A stretch of DNA of 64,000 bases from Sisyra terminalis (GCA_958496175.1 OY292274.1:59468630-59532629); one strand, 5' to 3'; positions 1 through 10,455 are shown, counted from the stretch's first letter. Numbers and translations are program-made. Notes: a model not told the origin generated them from the sequence alone.

Positions 1-1678
1 ATTCATCCTCATCACTTCCCGGTATTTTACCGACTCTGTCAGATTCTCCCGATATGAGTAGTTTGTTACGGAATCCTGATAGTTTTAGCCACGATAATAC
101 AAAAAGACGAAGGTATATTTGATTGTATTTAGTTTTATGTTGGTCCTTTAAATGTTTGATATTTGCAGTTCATCCCGTTCAATCAAACGAAGACGATTTG
201 ATGATGAAATTGTTGAATATAGTCTGGGACTTCCAGGGGCTTCCTCCGCAATAAAGGTATTAATAGTTTTAAAATATCTTCCACACTTTATGTTGTTTTG
301 TTTTATATGAATTAGCAATAACATTTTTTTCATTAGTAAGTTAAGCTTCAAATATATTGAAATCGTTTCCATGAAAAGTGCAGTTTTATATGTTTATCAG
401 AAAAAAAAATGCATGAAGAATATAATATATCGTTTCCATAACAGCCTTGTATGCTTGTATATGAGAATTATGTGATTGGCCGAAAAAAGCGCTATCAAAA
501 ATCGAAGGAATACTACCACGATTGACCACAATAGCAAATAAACTATTTTTATGAAATATCAATGCAGTCCGTTTACCGAACATCAGAATACAAATATATA
601 GATTCATTAAAATTCTGAAATTAATTCAATTTGCATATTTTTCTGATATCACCTTCATCAGGTGCTTGACATTGACGCTAATTATTAACCAGTTAATAAA
701 GGCGAAATCGTCACCGCAATTGCTGTACACAAATTATAACTGAATTTCTTTCAATTCCGTATTCCTATTTTATTTATGCTTTTATTGACAGAATCTACCT
801 TCACAATTGTAAAACACAATAAGAAAGTCAAATCTAATCAAACTAATAAAAAACCGGGCATATAGCATTTTTTATTAATAAATTTTATTTCGTTACCATG
901 GTAATTTTTATTATTAATTTTCGCTAAGTAAAATTGTCACTTAAAAATATTCTATGCAAATAAAATAATAAAAACCACAAATGAGTAAACGATGGGTGGT
1001 AAAAGTATAAAATTGAAAATTTCGATATATTTTTTATGAATTTTTGTTTCAGAGTACAACTGGTGGCCGCACCAGAACTCATTCCACTGGATCCTTCCCA
1101 GTTCATTCAACCCAAGCACATGAAGTTCCTCTGCCCGCTGCGATACCTGGACCTGCTCCGCACCTAACTAATGCTATTATTCCTACCACCCCTAATATCG
1201 TGCATACGAACAATCCTTCTCCTCATATTGTTTCAGAAGGGAAGAAAAGACAACATCCCATTAAACATATATCAACTGTTGGCAACGCGGGGGCTGCAAG
1301 AAACAAAAAGAAAGGACGACAGCACAACCATTTAACCACTAAAGATTTAGGTCGTTGGAAACCCATGGATGATTTGGCTTTGATCATTGGAGTACAACAG
1401 GTTTATATTTTGATACACTTCTTGAAATAGACCAACTAAATGTAATGAATTTTCATTAGACAAACGATCTTCGAACAGTGCATTTAGGAACAAAATTTTC
1501 TTGTCGATTTACTGTTCAAGAATTACAGCAACGGTGGTATGCTTTGCTGTATGATGAAGCCGTCTCTCGGGTAGCAGTCGCTGCCATGCGAAGCTTACAT
1601 CCTGATATTGTTGCAACAGTTCAAGACCGAGCATTATGGTCCGAAGCTGAAGAGAAACTACTAAGCGCCATTCCATCT
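1..1678 (+). pseudogene. Partial duplicate of MCRS1 (exons 1-4 only)
   Basis: This is the 5' part of a microspherule-protein-1 gene. Exon 1 is cut by the window edge (1-112, starting at base 8 of the coding sequence), followed by exons at 169-256, 1053-1400 and 1460-1678. Every exon and intron matches the complete gene at 12401-16421 at a constant offset of 12407, and I saw no difference. The open reading frame, splice sites and phases are intact in the part present. Exons 5 and 6, which carry most of the coiled region and the C-terminal FHA domain, are missing: similarity stops at 2540 inside intron 4 and the next 10 kb is unrelated. It could be transcribed as a truncated product reading into intron 4, but it cannot encode a normal MCRS1. 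It could be a very recent segmental duplication or an assembly duplication. Confidence 0.85.
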
Positions 1679-1831
1679 GTATGTTAAACATTTTGAAAAT
1701 ATTCCTACATTGGAACCGTATTTTTTTCGAATCGAAATGAAATAAATACCAAATGATCTCCCTTTTTGGTAAATTTCATAGTTCTAGATAGGTTTTAATT
1801 TTTGGCTCTGTTAAAATATGTAGACATAAAT

Positions 1832-2540
1832 TGACCTCTGTCAAGTTAGCACCCGACTTTAACAAATTAAAATTTTAAATATGTTTTTAGATTGCCTTTT
1901 GTTATTCGGTACAATTTGTACCGAAAAAATTTTCGTTTGTACCTCAACCGAAAAAAGTTATTAAATTTTTAAAAATCGATAGCCCCCCATTGTTAGATTT
2001 TTCAAAAAAAAATTAACGTCCATAGATAGGCCTTGACACGTAGAGGATTGTACCGAAAACAAATTTTTTCTAACTTTAACCCAAAAAAAGTTATGAGCGA
2101 TTTTGTGAATGCACTTATTCCATTGAATATAGAGTTTTCTGGCTACTACGGACTTTCCTTGACAGATTTTCCAAATTTAAAAGCAGTACAATCTAGCTAC
2201 TGTGCCGCTGAGGATTGTACCGAAAAAATTATCCTTCTAACTCTTTTTCAACGGTAGTTATAAAGGATTTTGTATGAGTAATTAGACTCTAATTACTCTA
2301 TTGTTGAAACAGCAAAAACGGCCATAACTTTGAATCTATTGAGGTACAAACGAATTTTTTTGCGGATTATCCCGTGTGCTGGTCTCTAGTAGTTGAAACC
2401 AGTTGAATTTTCTGAAGTTGAAAATCTCTCAAGGAAAATGCGTAGTAGCCGGAAAACTCTATTTTCAATGGAATAAGTGCATTCACAAAATCGCTCATAA
2501 TTTTTTTGAGTTAAAGTTAGAAACAAATTTTTTTCGGTAC
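1832..2540. mobile_element. Truncated fold-back element (left copy)
   Basis: Same element as the one at 14239-15158. It has the full left arm, the loop and only the inner part of the right arm; the outer part of the right arm is missing. The duplication breakpoint therefore falls inside a long inverted repeat. Confidence 0.8.
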
Positions 2541-2859
2541 CAAATTTACACCATCGATAGAGTAATTCAAGCGCTATCGAATGAACCTACTATCGTTAAC
2601 CTACGATCGATAGTTAACGCACAAATCGACGTTAAAGTTGCAAAAAGTGAAAAAAAGGTCCGATTTTGGCCTATTTTTGAGAATTTCTGAAATGTAGGCC
2701 GAAAAATTTCCCCAAAAAAATGAAAAATTCAATTGAAGAATATGTTTTTTAGGCTTCCCACAACATGGTAATGCCACTCCCTAAATCCTATTTCATGAAA
2801 ATCGAAAATTCGATGTCCCCCCCCATTTTTCGAGCATTTTTTCCCGTTCAAAATTAAGT
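2541..2859. other. Unassigned AT-rich sequence beyond the duplication breakpoint
   Basis: No gene is seen. There are repeated ATCGATAG-like words around 2550-2620 and a G-run read from the minus strand near 2820. It may be the 3' extension of the SINE-like element that follows, but no second copy of this stretch was found in the window. Confidence 0.5.
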
Positions 2860-3129
2860 GACGTCACAGTGAGCAAAAATAAAATTGAAAAATATATCTC
2901 ATCGATCGATCAATCTATTTCCAACCGCGAAAGGTTGGAACTTATCGATCGAATATTTCGATCAAGCAATGTCTGGAAACAATTATAAATGTTAATTATA
3001 TATATAATTAGCTGAAAGAAACAGAACTCAATTATTAGAAATAAGAAAAAACACTTACCCCCAACGGGTTTCCGAACCAGCAATCCTCAGCTCCATATCG
3101 AACGGCGACCATGACGACTCGGCCATCAG
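2860..3129 (-). mobile_element. tRNA-headed SINE-like element, copy 1
   Basis: Read on the minus strand, the sequence begins with a tRNA-like head at 3129-3066. An A-box-like TGGCCGAGTCGTC is followed about 35 nt later by a B-box-like GGTTCGGAAACC. A body containing GAAATATTCGATCG and several GATCGAT words follows, ending near TGACGTCACT at about 2860. The same order of blocks occurs at 3884-3600, which supports one repeat family. The tRNA source and exact 3' end are not certain. Confidence 0.55.
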
Positions 3130-3599
3130 AAGATATATTTAAATGACGTTAAAACTCATATATGAACAATTCTTATGAGATTTATAGAAAATTGAAAAAT
3201 TTTTTCGATCGAAATATTTTTAATTTCCCGAAAATATTCAAACCATTGCTGCTCTGTGTTAAACCCGGAAAATTTGTCTAACCATATGGTAATATTTAAA
3301 CGTCCTTCGTCCTTTATTTTCGAAAAAAAAATTACATTTGAGTAACATTGCATTCATGTTATGTTAATTAATTATATCGAATAAATTGATTTATGATATG
3401 TTTTCGATAAGTTAACATTTTGTTCGTTACGATGTCTGATCGTTACATTACGTACCCATGGTTCGAATATTATGTGAAAGATCGAAAAATATTATTCGAT
3501 ATTTTTTTTCATGAAGCAGACTTATTTTTATAATATCGAAAAGTATTGGGTTGGAAATTTCAAATTTCAAAAAAAAAAAAAATCAATAAACGGGATTTT

Positions 3600-3884
3600 T
3601 ATTTAGTGACGTCATTTAAAGATTTTATTGGTAACGTCATTAGTCAGGTCAGATATATTAAAAAAATTCATATAACCGTACGATCCATCAATCAATCGCA
3701 ACTTTGAAAGGTCGAAAGTGATGATCGAATATTTCGGCTGTAAGAATGAGAGAAAAATTTTCATCGATCGAAAATGATTAATTTAGCACTTAGAAATATA
3801 AGAGAAATCAGATAATTATAAATTAAAAAATAAAAAAAATTTGCTAAGCCTGGAATCGATCTCGGATCTTCCAAACCGGTCTCG
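3600..3884 (-). mobile_element. SINE-like element, copy 2, head cut by a retrotransposon
   Basis: Minus-strand copy of the same family as 2860-3129. It keeps a B-box-like GATCGATTCCAGG region near 3850, the body words GAAATATTCGATC and GATTGATTGATGG, and the terminal TGACGTCACT. Its A-box half is missing: directly upstream on the minus strand lies the poly(A) tail of the Jockey element at 3885-3895. Confidence 0.5.
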
Positions 3885-4394
3885 TTTTTTTTTTTGTGAA
3901 AATATCGTTTATTATTTATTCTTTTTGTACAGAGCAAATACATTTTAGTTATAAATATATAGCTACTGTTATAATACATATTTGGTTTATTTTGTAGTTC
4001 CTACTTATCGTAATAAGTTCTACCTACACTTAGCAATTATTTTACATTAGTTTGTACATGTTTGGTTTTATTGTTATCAGTCGACATTGTTCATATTTGG
4101 TTATCAGTTTGTTCTTTTAAGTATTTGCAAGGAAAAGTTTGAAAAAAACCTTATGTGAATAATTGACTTTTGTACCCTTTAAGGCACATATTTGGTATAT
4201 GTTTTCTATATACATATAATACATTTAAAATTAACTAAGAAAAATAAAATAAATATTCTGTTTGTACTAAGTTTAAATAAAATAAATTTGCTATTAATAG
4301 TAAGTCTTACGCTAAGTACTATATTTAGTTAACGAGTTAATAAAATTAATGCTAATATCACTGCTATTTGCACTTTTGAGATCACTTATTTACA

Positions 4395-7085
4395 TTATAT
4401 TGGTTCATTAAATATTCTTAATTTTTGATAAGGAAGTTTAAACTTTATTTGGAATGGTGTGTTATGTTGTCTGATTTTGGTTACGGTTCTTGTTAATTCG
4501 TTTACGTCTAGTTGATTTTCGTAAAATTTTTCGGCTAGTTGCATAATGTAGTCCCTCATCATTGGTATGTCAGCATCATCATGGAGTTGACTTATTTTTG
4601 AGAAGGAATCACCTCCGAGGATCGTTCTTAGGCATTTATTTTGGAATCGTTGCAATTTTAGGATGTTTGTCGGTGCGGCTCCACACCATGCTGGTGCTGC
4701 ATATAGTATTATCGGTCGTACAATTGCTGTGTATATTAGTTTTTTGTTTTTTAGATTTAATTTCGATCCCCTGATGAGTAGTGGATACAGTTTTGTATAT
4801 ATTCCATATGCTTTTTTAATACAATGTTTGATGTGCTGTCTGTAGGTGAGTTTATTGTCCAAATGCACACCCAAATATTTGGCAGATGTTGTGGGTGTTA
4901 TAGTGTTTCCTTTTACCGATATATTTTGAATGATTTTCCCCTTGGTGAGACTTTTTGTGAAAATAACTACTTCGGTTTTCGTCGTGTTTAGGTTGATTTT
5001 CCAGAGATCGTAGTACGTTTCCAAGGCGTGTAGGTGGTATTGTATTTGTTTTGCAGCAACTATTGCGTGGAATGAGTGTGCATAAATGGCGGTATCGTCT
5101 GCAAATACTGCCAGTTTCGTTTGTGGATATATTGGTAGGTCGTGTATATAAATGTTAAATAATGTTGGTCCCAGGACGGATCCTTGTGGAACACCGGCTT
5201 TGATTAGCTGTTTCTTGGATTTTTTGTCGTTTACCGTTACTTTAAAGTGTCTGTTTGTTAAATATGAGTAAATGAGTTGTATTATTTCTGGATTATAGTT
5301 ACATTTGATCATTTTGTAGATTAAACCATCTATCCACACTCTATCGAAGGCTTTTTCTATGTCAAGTAGTAATAATACTGTTGTTTGATTTTTATTGAAT
5401 CCTATACTGATGTCATTTATGAGTCTTGTTATTTGTTGGACTGTGTTGTGCCTTCGTCGAAATCCAAATTGATATTCCGGAATAATTTTGTTTGTATCTT
5501 CGAAGTTGTTTAATTTTTCTAAAATTGTTTTTTCCATTACTTTACTTAGTGTAGATAGAAGGCTAATCGGTCTGTAGCTGATTGGTTCATTTCGTTTCTT
5601 CCCCTGTTTTAATATGGGTATTATATTGCTGGTTTTCCAGTGTTTGCTATAGTGTTTTAATTTGTAGGTTGCATTTATGATATGAGTAAACTGCTTTAAT
5701 GCCTTTAGACTGAGATTTTTTAATATATGATTTTGGATTCCGTCCTGTCCGGGAGCCTTTTTTGATGGTAATTCCTTGATTATTTGTCTCACTTTTTTTG
5801 ATTTGACACACATTTTACCCTCGGGTTGTACACTTTGGATAAATTTCCGTACCTCTCCGCTGATGTAGTTTTGGTCTTCCGTATTGGGATGTTTGTCTAT
5901 ATCGTGTATTTGTTCGAATGTGGTTGCAAGTAATTCGGCTTTATCTACGTCAGACATGGCTTCCACGTTTCCATGTTTGAGTGTTGGTATTGGATGATAT
6001 TCTTTTTTCAATATTTTGGTCATATTCCATAGTGAATTGTCGTTGGGTTTTAGTTTTTCTAATTTGTTTGTCCAGGTTTCATTACGATGTCGTTTTATTT
6101 CTGTCGCTATTTTGTTATTGAGTATATTCATTTCCTGTTTGTAGTAGGCTAATCTTGTATTTTGCCACCTTCTTCTGATATGATTTCTTTCTTTTATTAA
6201 ATTTTTTATTTCGGTCGGCAGTTTGTCCATTTGTCGGTATGGATTTTTGTTCGGTATTGTTGATGTGATGCAATGTTGTATAATATTGACAAATCTTTGA
6301 AGTTCTTGATCGAGTTTTTCAGCTGTACTAATATTGGGTGTAATTTTAATTTTTTGATTTAAGAGTAATCTGAATTTTGTCCAGTCTGCCAGTTGGTAGT
6401 TAAGCATCCTTTTAGATTGTATGTTTTTTTCTTCCCCTCCTATTTCGGTGATTATTGGTAGATGGTCCGAGTTAAGCTCGTTGTAAACATTGAGCTGGCT
6501 TATATTAGTGATGTTTTTATTAATGGCTATATCTATTGCTGTCGGTGTTGAATTATTCATTGGAAAATGAGTTGGCTGATTTGGGAACATCACTGTACAG
6601 TTGTTGTTTATAGTATATTGATAAATGGCTCTTCCTCTTTGGTTGTTAATATGAGAGTTCCAACTGTGATGTAGAGCATTGAGATCTCCTATCAATAGGA
6701 CTTTGTTGGCCACATCGAATATTTTTCGAAGTTCTTCGGTTTTTAGTTTTCTGTTTGGGCTGTTGTAGCCGGCAACTATATGTATATGACTCTTTAATTT
6801 GATGCACACATACTCTAATCCAATGTCGCCACTTAATTCGACTTCCGTAAATGGAACTGTATTCCTAATAAGTAAGGCTACTCCGCCAGCTGCGGAGCTT
6901 CTGTCTCTTCTTACTATTGTATAATTTTTTATTTTAATTTTGTCGGTTGCATTCAGTCTTGTTTCGTTAATTCCTATTATGTCCAATTGTTTTCTGTTTA
7001 TAAATTCTATTAATTCACCTACTTTTCCCCGTATGCCATTGGCATTCCAGCTGCATATTTTAATATTCGTTGTGTTGCGATCCAT
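4395..7085 (-). CDS. Retrotransposon ORF2: endonuclease plus reverse transcriptase
   Basis: About 896 aa from the ATG at 7085. In-frame codons extend upstream to a TTG at 7106, but an ATG start fits better. Residues about 8-215 form an exonuclease-endonuclease-phosphatase domain: SWNANGIRG, an INETRL segment with the metal-binding Glu, LIGDLNA, and a terminal SDHLPI. The reverse transcriptase follows: SYRPISLL, the first catalytic Asp in LLLDIEKAFDRVW near residue 573, AGVPQGSVLGP, and the catalytic pair in VFADDTAIY near residue 660. The C-terminal region carries the RFQNKCLRTI-type thumb motif usual in Jockey elements. No stop or frameshift is present, so the enzyme could be active. The start lies 10 nt after the ORF1 stop, so translation probably relies on reinitiation. 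Confidence 0.92.
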   Translation of the reverse strand: MDRNTTNIKICSWNANGIRGKVGELIEFINRKQLDIIGINETRLNATDKIKIKNYTIVRRDRSSAAGGVALLIRNTVPFTEVELSGDIGLEYVCIKLKSHIHIVAGYNSPNRKLKTEELRKIFDVANKVLLIGDLNALHHSWNSHINNQRGRAIYQYTINNNCTVMFPNQPTHFPMNNSTPTAIDIAINKNITNISQLNVYNELNSDHLPIITEIGGEEKNIQSKRMLNYQLADWTKFRLLLNQKIKITPNISTAEKLDQELQRFVNIIQHCITSTIPNKNPYRQMDKLPTEIKNLIKERNHIRRRWQNTRLAYYKQEMNILNNKIATEIKRHRNETWTNKLEKLKPNDNSLWNMTKILKKEYHPIPTLKHGNVEAMSDVDKAELLATTFEQIHDIDKHPNTEDQNYISGEVRKFIQSVQPEGKMCVKSKKVRQIIKELPSKKAPGQDGIQNHILKNLSLKALKQFTHIINATYKLKHYSKHWKTSNIIPILKQGKKRNEPISYRPISLLSTLSKVMEKTILEKLNNFEDTNKIIPEYQFGFRRRHNTVQQITRLINDISIGFNKNQTTVLLLLDIEKAFDRVWIDGLIYKMIKCNYNPEIIQLIYSYLTNRHFKVTVNDKKSKKQLIKAGVPQGSVLGPTLFNIYIHDLPIYPQTKLAVFADDTAIYAHSFHAIVAAKQIQYHLHALETYYDLWKINLNTTKTEVVIFTKSLTKGKIIQNISVKGNTITPTTSAKYLGVHLDNKLTYRQHIKHCIKKAYGIYTKLYPLLIRGSKLNLKNKKLIYTAIVRPIILYAAPAWCGAAPTNILKLQRFQNKCLRTILGGDSFSKISQLHDDADIPMMRDYIMQLAEKFYENQLDVNELTRTVTKIRQHNTPFQIKFKLPYQKLRIFNEPI

Positions 7086-7095
7086 TATATATTGA

Positions 7096-8226
7096 TTAAT
7101 TGTCAAGCTGCTTACAGAAGTTAAAGAATTCGAAAAATTTTTCCGATTCTGATTTGCAATTTTTGATATTATTTCTTAGTTCTTTAACTGCTTTTATCAT
7201 TTTACTTATATTTAGAACTTTTTCTAATTCATTGACCTCCTTTTGAAATTCAAATATATCGCTAGTTGTATTATTTGACGATTCCTTTTGTTTCCACGCA
7301 TTTGGTTTTTCGGGAATAATATTTTGTTGTACTGCTGTTTTGGGTGTCGGTAGCGGTGGGAATTCATTCTGGTTGAACTGTCTCAGTCTTGTTGTAGGTT
7401 TTTTGGCTGATGTCCTTCGTGTCTCAATTTCTTCCTTTCTTTTAATGTAAGCTTCGCAAATTGTGGCGTTTGCCGGGTGTGCTCCTCCACAATTCGCGCA
7501 CCTTGCTGGTGTTGTTAGCGGTTTTGTGCATTCCCTCGTTAAATGAGGATTTGCACATTTAAGGCACATGGGGTCAGCAAAGCAATTGCTAGTTGCGTGG
7601 CCCCACTCTTGGCATCTGTGGCATTGGGCTATAATTCGTTTCTTTTTATAATAGTCCCATCTTATACGGGTTTGGAGGACGTCTTTAATTTGGGTTTGAA
7701 GGAGTTTTAGCGACAGACCGTTGACTGTCACCATGTAGATACTCCGGTCTACCCCTTTCATTTTTCTGACGTTTTCTATTTTAACGCCCTTGCCTTCCAA
7801 TCCCTCTTTAACTTCTTTTTCGTCAATTTCTTGGTGTAGTCCGTAGATGACATATGTTTTGTATTTATTATTCTTGTCGGTGTATGTGTGGAATGGGATT
7901 TTTTGCGCTACCCAGTTTTCTTTTAGTAGCACAAAGTCAGAATTGGTGTTTACGTGTATGATTATATTGTTTTTCTTGTATGTGATTCTGAAATCACTTT
8001 TCACTATATTTTTAATATTGTTGATAAATTTTTTGTGTTCATCCACCATCCCATGAATAACGAATGGGGGAGGTTTTTTTGTTTCACTGAGTTTATTTAC
8101 ACTGTTTTTGATTTCACTTTGTTTGTTTTGAACTTCTGAATCAGATTCTGCTTCACTTTCATCACTTAAAACGGCATATTTGTTGTGAGTTGATATCGTT
8201 GGTCCACTGCAACTGTCGGTGGACAT
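7096..8226 (-). CDS. Retrotransposon ORF1: gag-like zinc-knuckle protein
   Basis: 376 aa from an ATG at 8226 only 15 nt downstream of the junction with 5S rRNA sequence. The acidic N-terminus is followed by a gag-like region that in Jockey elements binds the element RNA. Residues about 195-252 hold three zinc knuckles: C-x2-C-x4-H-x4-C, then C-x2-C-x3-H-x4-C, then C-x2-C-x3-H-x6-C. This spacing is typical of insect Jockey ORF1 proteins. The C-terminus is Lys/Glu-rich and probably helical. It assembles the ribonucleoprotein used for retrotransposition together with ORF2. The reading frame is intact. Confidence 0.9.
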   Translation of the reverse strand: MSTDSCSGPTISTHNKYAVLSDESEAESDSEVQNKQSEIKNSVNKLSETKKPPPFVIHGMVDEHKKFINNIKNIVKSDFRITYKKNNIIIHVNTNSDFVLLKENWVAQKIPFHTYTDKNNKYKTYVIYGLHQEIDEKEVKEGLEGKGVKIENVRKMKGVDRSIYMVTVNGLSLKLLQTQIKDVLQTRIRWDYYKKKRIIAQCHRCQEWGHATSNCFADPMCLKCANPHLTRECTKPLTTPARCANCGGAHPANATICEAYIKRKEEIETRRTSAKKPTTRLRQFNQNEFPPLPTPKTAVQQNIIPEKPNAWKQKESSNNTTSDIFEFQKEVNELEKVLNISKMIKAVKELRNNIKNCKSESEKFFEFFNFCKQLDN

Positions 8227-8241
8227 CGTCCTCCTCTTAAT

Positions 8242-8281
8242 GGACGAGATGCGGTATGTTCAACATGGTATGATCGTAGAC
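8242..8281 (-). pseudogene. 5S rRNA gene fragment (nt 1-40) joined to the Jockey 5' end
   Basis: Read on the minus strand, these 40 bases equal the first 40 nt of the complete 5S gene at 10318-10437, up to CTCGTCC, after which the retrotransposon leader begins. The A-box, intermediate element and C-box of the 5S internal promoter lie downstream of nt 40 and are absent, so this fragment should not be transcribed by Pol III. The upstream 35 bp (8282-8316) also resemble the upstream block of the intact gene. Confidence 0.9.
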
Positions 8282-8316
8282 ATTAATATCGGAGTATTTT
8301 TAAAAATATAAAGTGA

Positions 8317-10282
8317 GTTATTTTCATGAAAAAAAATTTTTTTTTTATAATTGTAGCTATATTTTTATGCTACTATATTTTTATAATTTTTTATGCTAAA
8401 AGGTGGTCCAAGGCGATAATTAAATAAACACTCCGAATAATTTTTTTGGGGGGACTTTGCCCCTCTTCCGCCACTGGGATTTCGCCCCTGGATCCCTTAG
8501 GTATTTACAGTTTTTTTAGCATGAAGTATTGATGCAGCTACGATTGTAACCATTTATTTATTTTTTTCATAAAAATCCTGAAAATCAGTCTAAAATATTG
8601 AAAAAAAAATTAAATATTCCATTTTAAAGTGTCGATATTCTTCATTTTCGTTTTATTCCGTCGGGATCTATAAGAATCCGTCGTTAAATCGGGGCGCCGG
8701 AAAAATCGTAGTATCTCCATTTTTTTATTATTCTTTCGAATTGCTTATACTATTACTAGCAAATCCGCCAGACGTTATCCTGCCGGTCTATATTATAATA
8801 GCTGTAAATAAATAATTTGAATTTAAAAATAAGTTCTTGGAACATTGAAAAACCCTCTCTTAGCGACTCGCAGCATTCCTTGCTGTACCTTTTTTAATTT
8901 ACCTTCAAGATATAAATTTTTCAACTAAGTTTTGAGAAAATTTGCTATACCTCTAAAAATTACTACACGATTGTAGTTAGTGGTTATTGTATTAACCGTT
9001 GAAAATGCCGTTTTTTGCGGTCGCAGGTATGTTACTGACGCAAAAAATAGATGAAAATATTCAAAGATAAAAATGCCAACAGTGTATCTAAATTTAGTAT
9101 GAAAAATTTGAGATATATAACTTTACTAGAGGCCCGCGGAGTTAGAATGCATTTCCTAAATGGTTCGCAATATCGTTGGGGTTGGTCATCTCTGATTTAA
9201 AAAGATGCTGATTTTTTGATTACCGTAAAATAGAAGACAGATATTTAATTAAAGGGTTTAATTAATATCAAACTAATAGGTATCCATTAATTTATTTTAA
9301 TCGGCCTTCTTCTGAATGCTACTTTTATTATTAATAATAATACGTAAATAGTAAATAGATACCCTTTTTTTCTGAAGAAAAATTATTTGAACTTAATTTC
9401 AAAGTTTCTATCAAATCAAGACAGCTGTATTTAAATTAGAACCAAAAGTAAAACCAGAATATAATATTGGTACAACTATTTAGATTAGACTTGTTTGTGA
9501 ACTTTATACCTTTTTTTTGGCGAAACACGAAGATGTATCTGAAAACAAAATATTATCGAAATCGATAAGCCTGTTCTTTATTAGTACGATAGAATTCAGG
9601 TAGAAAGATATTTACGTTAAATTTTATCGACCAAAACATAGTAAAAGCTTGAAGGCCAAAATGTGAGAAAAAGGAGATTCAAAGGTATCATTTATGGATT
9701 CGGAAAGAGGTGTTAATATAATTTTAATTGACAACAAATAATAAATATCTCAAACTGGTTTCAAATTCCTGAACTACATATTTAAAGCTGATATTCTCTA
9801 GTACACAATATTTTGGTCTTCAAGCTTTTACTATGTTATTTCATATCGCCATTTGAAAGTACGATTTTTGCATTCCATACTAGCTAACCGGTAAATTGGT
9901 TTTGTACTTAACGTGTGGAATCCATACTGACAAAACTCACAACAAAAATGAAAAGTACTTCAGTTATCATTTTATCTGTTACTAGCTGATACCTGCAACT
10001 TCGTCCTTTGGAGAAATTTGATTACAAACACCGTGACAAAATATTTTTATATATAAGATACATCTTCAATGTTGGGCAGATCACATAAGCATCAAGAACC
10101 TTGAACATTTTATAATATGGCTAAACTTCCTATTTTTCATATACTGAATCGCAAATTGAATGATAAATTTCAGATCTATTATAAAGTAATGCATATTTTA
10201 ATTTGATACAAAAAAAAATAAGATAAAATTAAATATATTAATTTTAATAGATAGTTAATTAAATATAAAAAAAACTTAGCAA
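8317..10282. other. Non-coding AT-rich stretch with repeat fragments
   Basis: No gene is recognisable. A GC-richer block at about 8447-8500 contains CCACTGGGATTTCGCCCCTG and looks like the end of a hAT-type element, though no partner end was found. Arms at 9633-9662 and 9809-9838 form a 30-bp inverted repeat with two mismatches, marking a MITE-like unit of about 206 bp. At about 9973 the words CTAGCTGATACCTGCAACTT resemble the end of the Helitron-like element seen at 24071-25023, read in the opposite orientation. Confidence 0.5.
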
Positions 10283-10317
10283 CTAACTTTATATTCTTAA
10301 AAATACTTTATATTAAT
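10283..10317 (+). promoter_or_regulatory. Conserved 5S upstream block
   Basis: The 35 bp before the 5S start contain ACTTTATATT, TTAAAAATACT and ATATTAAT. The truncated 5S copy on the minus strand has nearly the same block in the same place (8316-8282), with a few substitutions and one indel. Outside this block the flanks are unrelated. That is the pattern expected of a TATA-like upstream element needed by insect 5S genes, or of the edge of a former 5S repeat unit. Confidence 0.55.
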
Positions 10318-10437
10318 GTCTACGATCATACCATGTTGAACATACCGCATCTCGTCCGATCTGCGAAGTTAAGCAACATAGGGCGCGGTCAGTACTTGGA
10401 TGGGTGACCGCTTGGGAACACCGCGTATCGTAGACAT
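10318..10437 (+). rRNA. 5S ribosomal RNA gene
   Basis: A 120-nt sequence with the conserved 5S framework. GTCTACGATCATACCATG at the 5' end pairs with the 3' end (CGTATCGTAGAC) to form helix I. The A-box region AAGTTAAGCAACAT and the C-box region AGTACTTGGATGGGTGACCG, which bind TFIIIA, are both present, followed by CTTGGGAACACCGCG. A Pol III T-run follows 4 nt after the end. It forms part of the large ribosomal subunit. It is a solitary copy here rather than part of a visible tandem array, with one truncated relative at 8242-8281. It differs at several stem positions from the fly 5S sequence as I recall it, with helix I still fully paired, so it may be functional. Confidence 0.93.
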
Positions 10438-10441
10438 TCTG

Positions 10442-10455
10442 TTTTTTTTTTTTTT
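10442..10455 (+). terminator. Pol III terminator of the 5S gene
   Basis: A run of 14 T residues begins 4 nt after the 5S rRNA 3' end, as expected for RNA polymerase III termination. Confidence 0.85.

Larger units (their letters stand above)
1..2540. repeat. Left copy of a 2.5-kb direct duplication
   Basis: Bases 1-2540 equal 12408-14947 wherever I compared them, including introns and part of a fold-back transposon. The left limit is unknown because the window starts inside the repeat. The right limit is sharp: the copies share the run ending in TCGGTAC and then differ from 2541 (14948 in the other copy). Confidence 0.93.
3885..8241 (-). mobile_element. Full-length Jockey-clade non-LTR retrotransposon
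   Basis: A 4.36-kb minus-strand element. It has about 15 nt of 5' leader, gag-like ORF1 (8226-7096), ORF2 with endonuclease and reverse transcriptase (7085-4395), about 500 bp of AT-rich 3' UTR, and a short poly(A) tail seen as an 11-T run at 3885-3895. Both ORFs are uninterrupted, which suggests recent insertion. There is no RNase H domain and no LTR. Three zinc knuckles in ORF1 plus an apurinic-type endonuclease in ORF2 are the Jockey/I-group plan. The two flanks do not match each other: the 5' side is the first 40 nt of a 5S rRNA gene and the 3' side is the middle of a SINE head, so no target duplication can be recognised. Confidence 0.9.
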
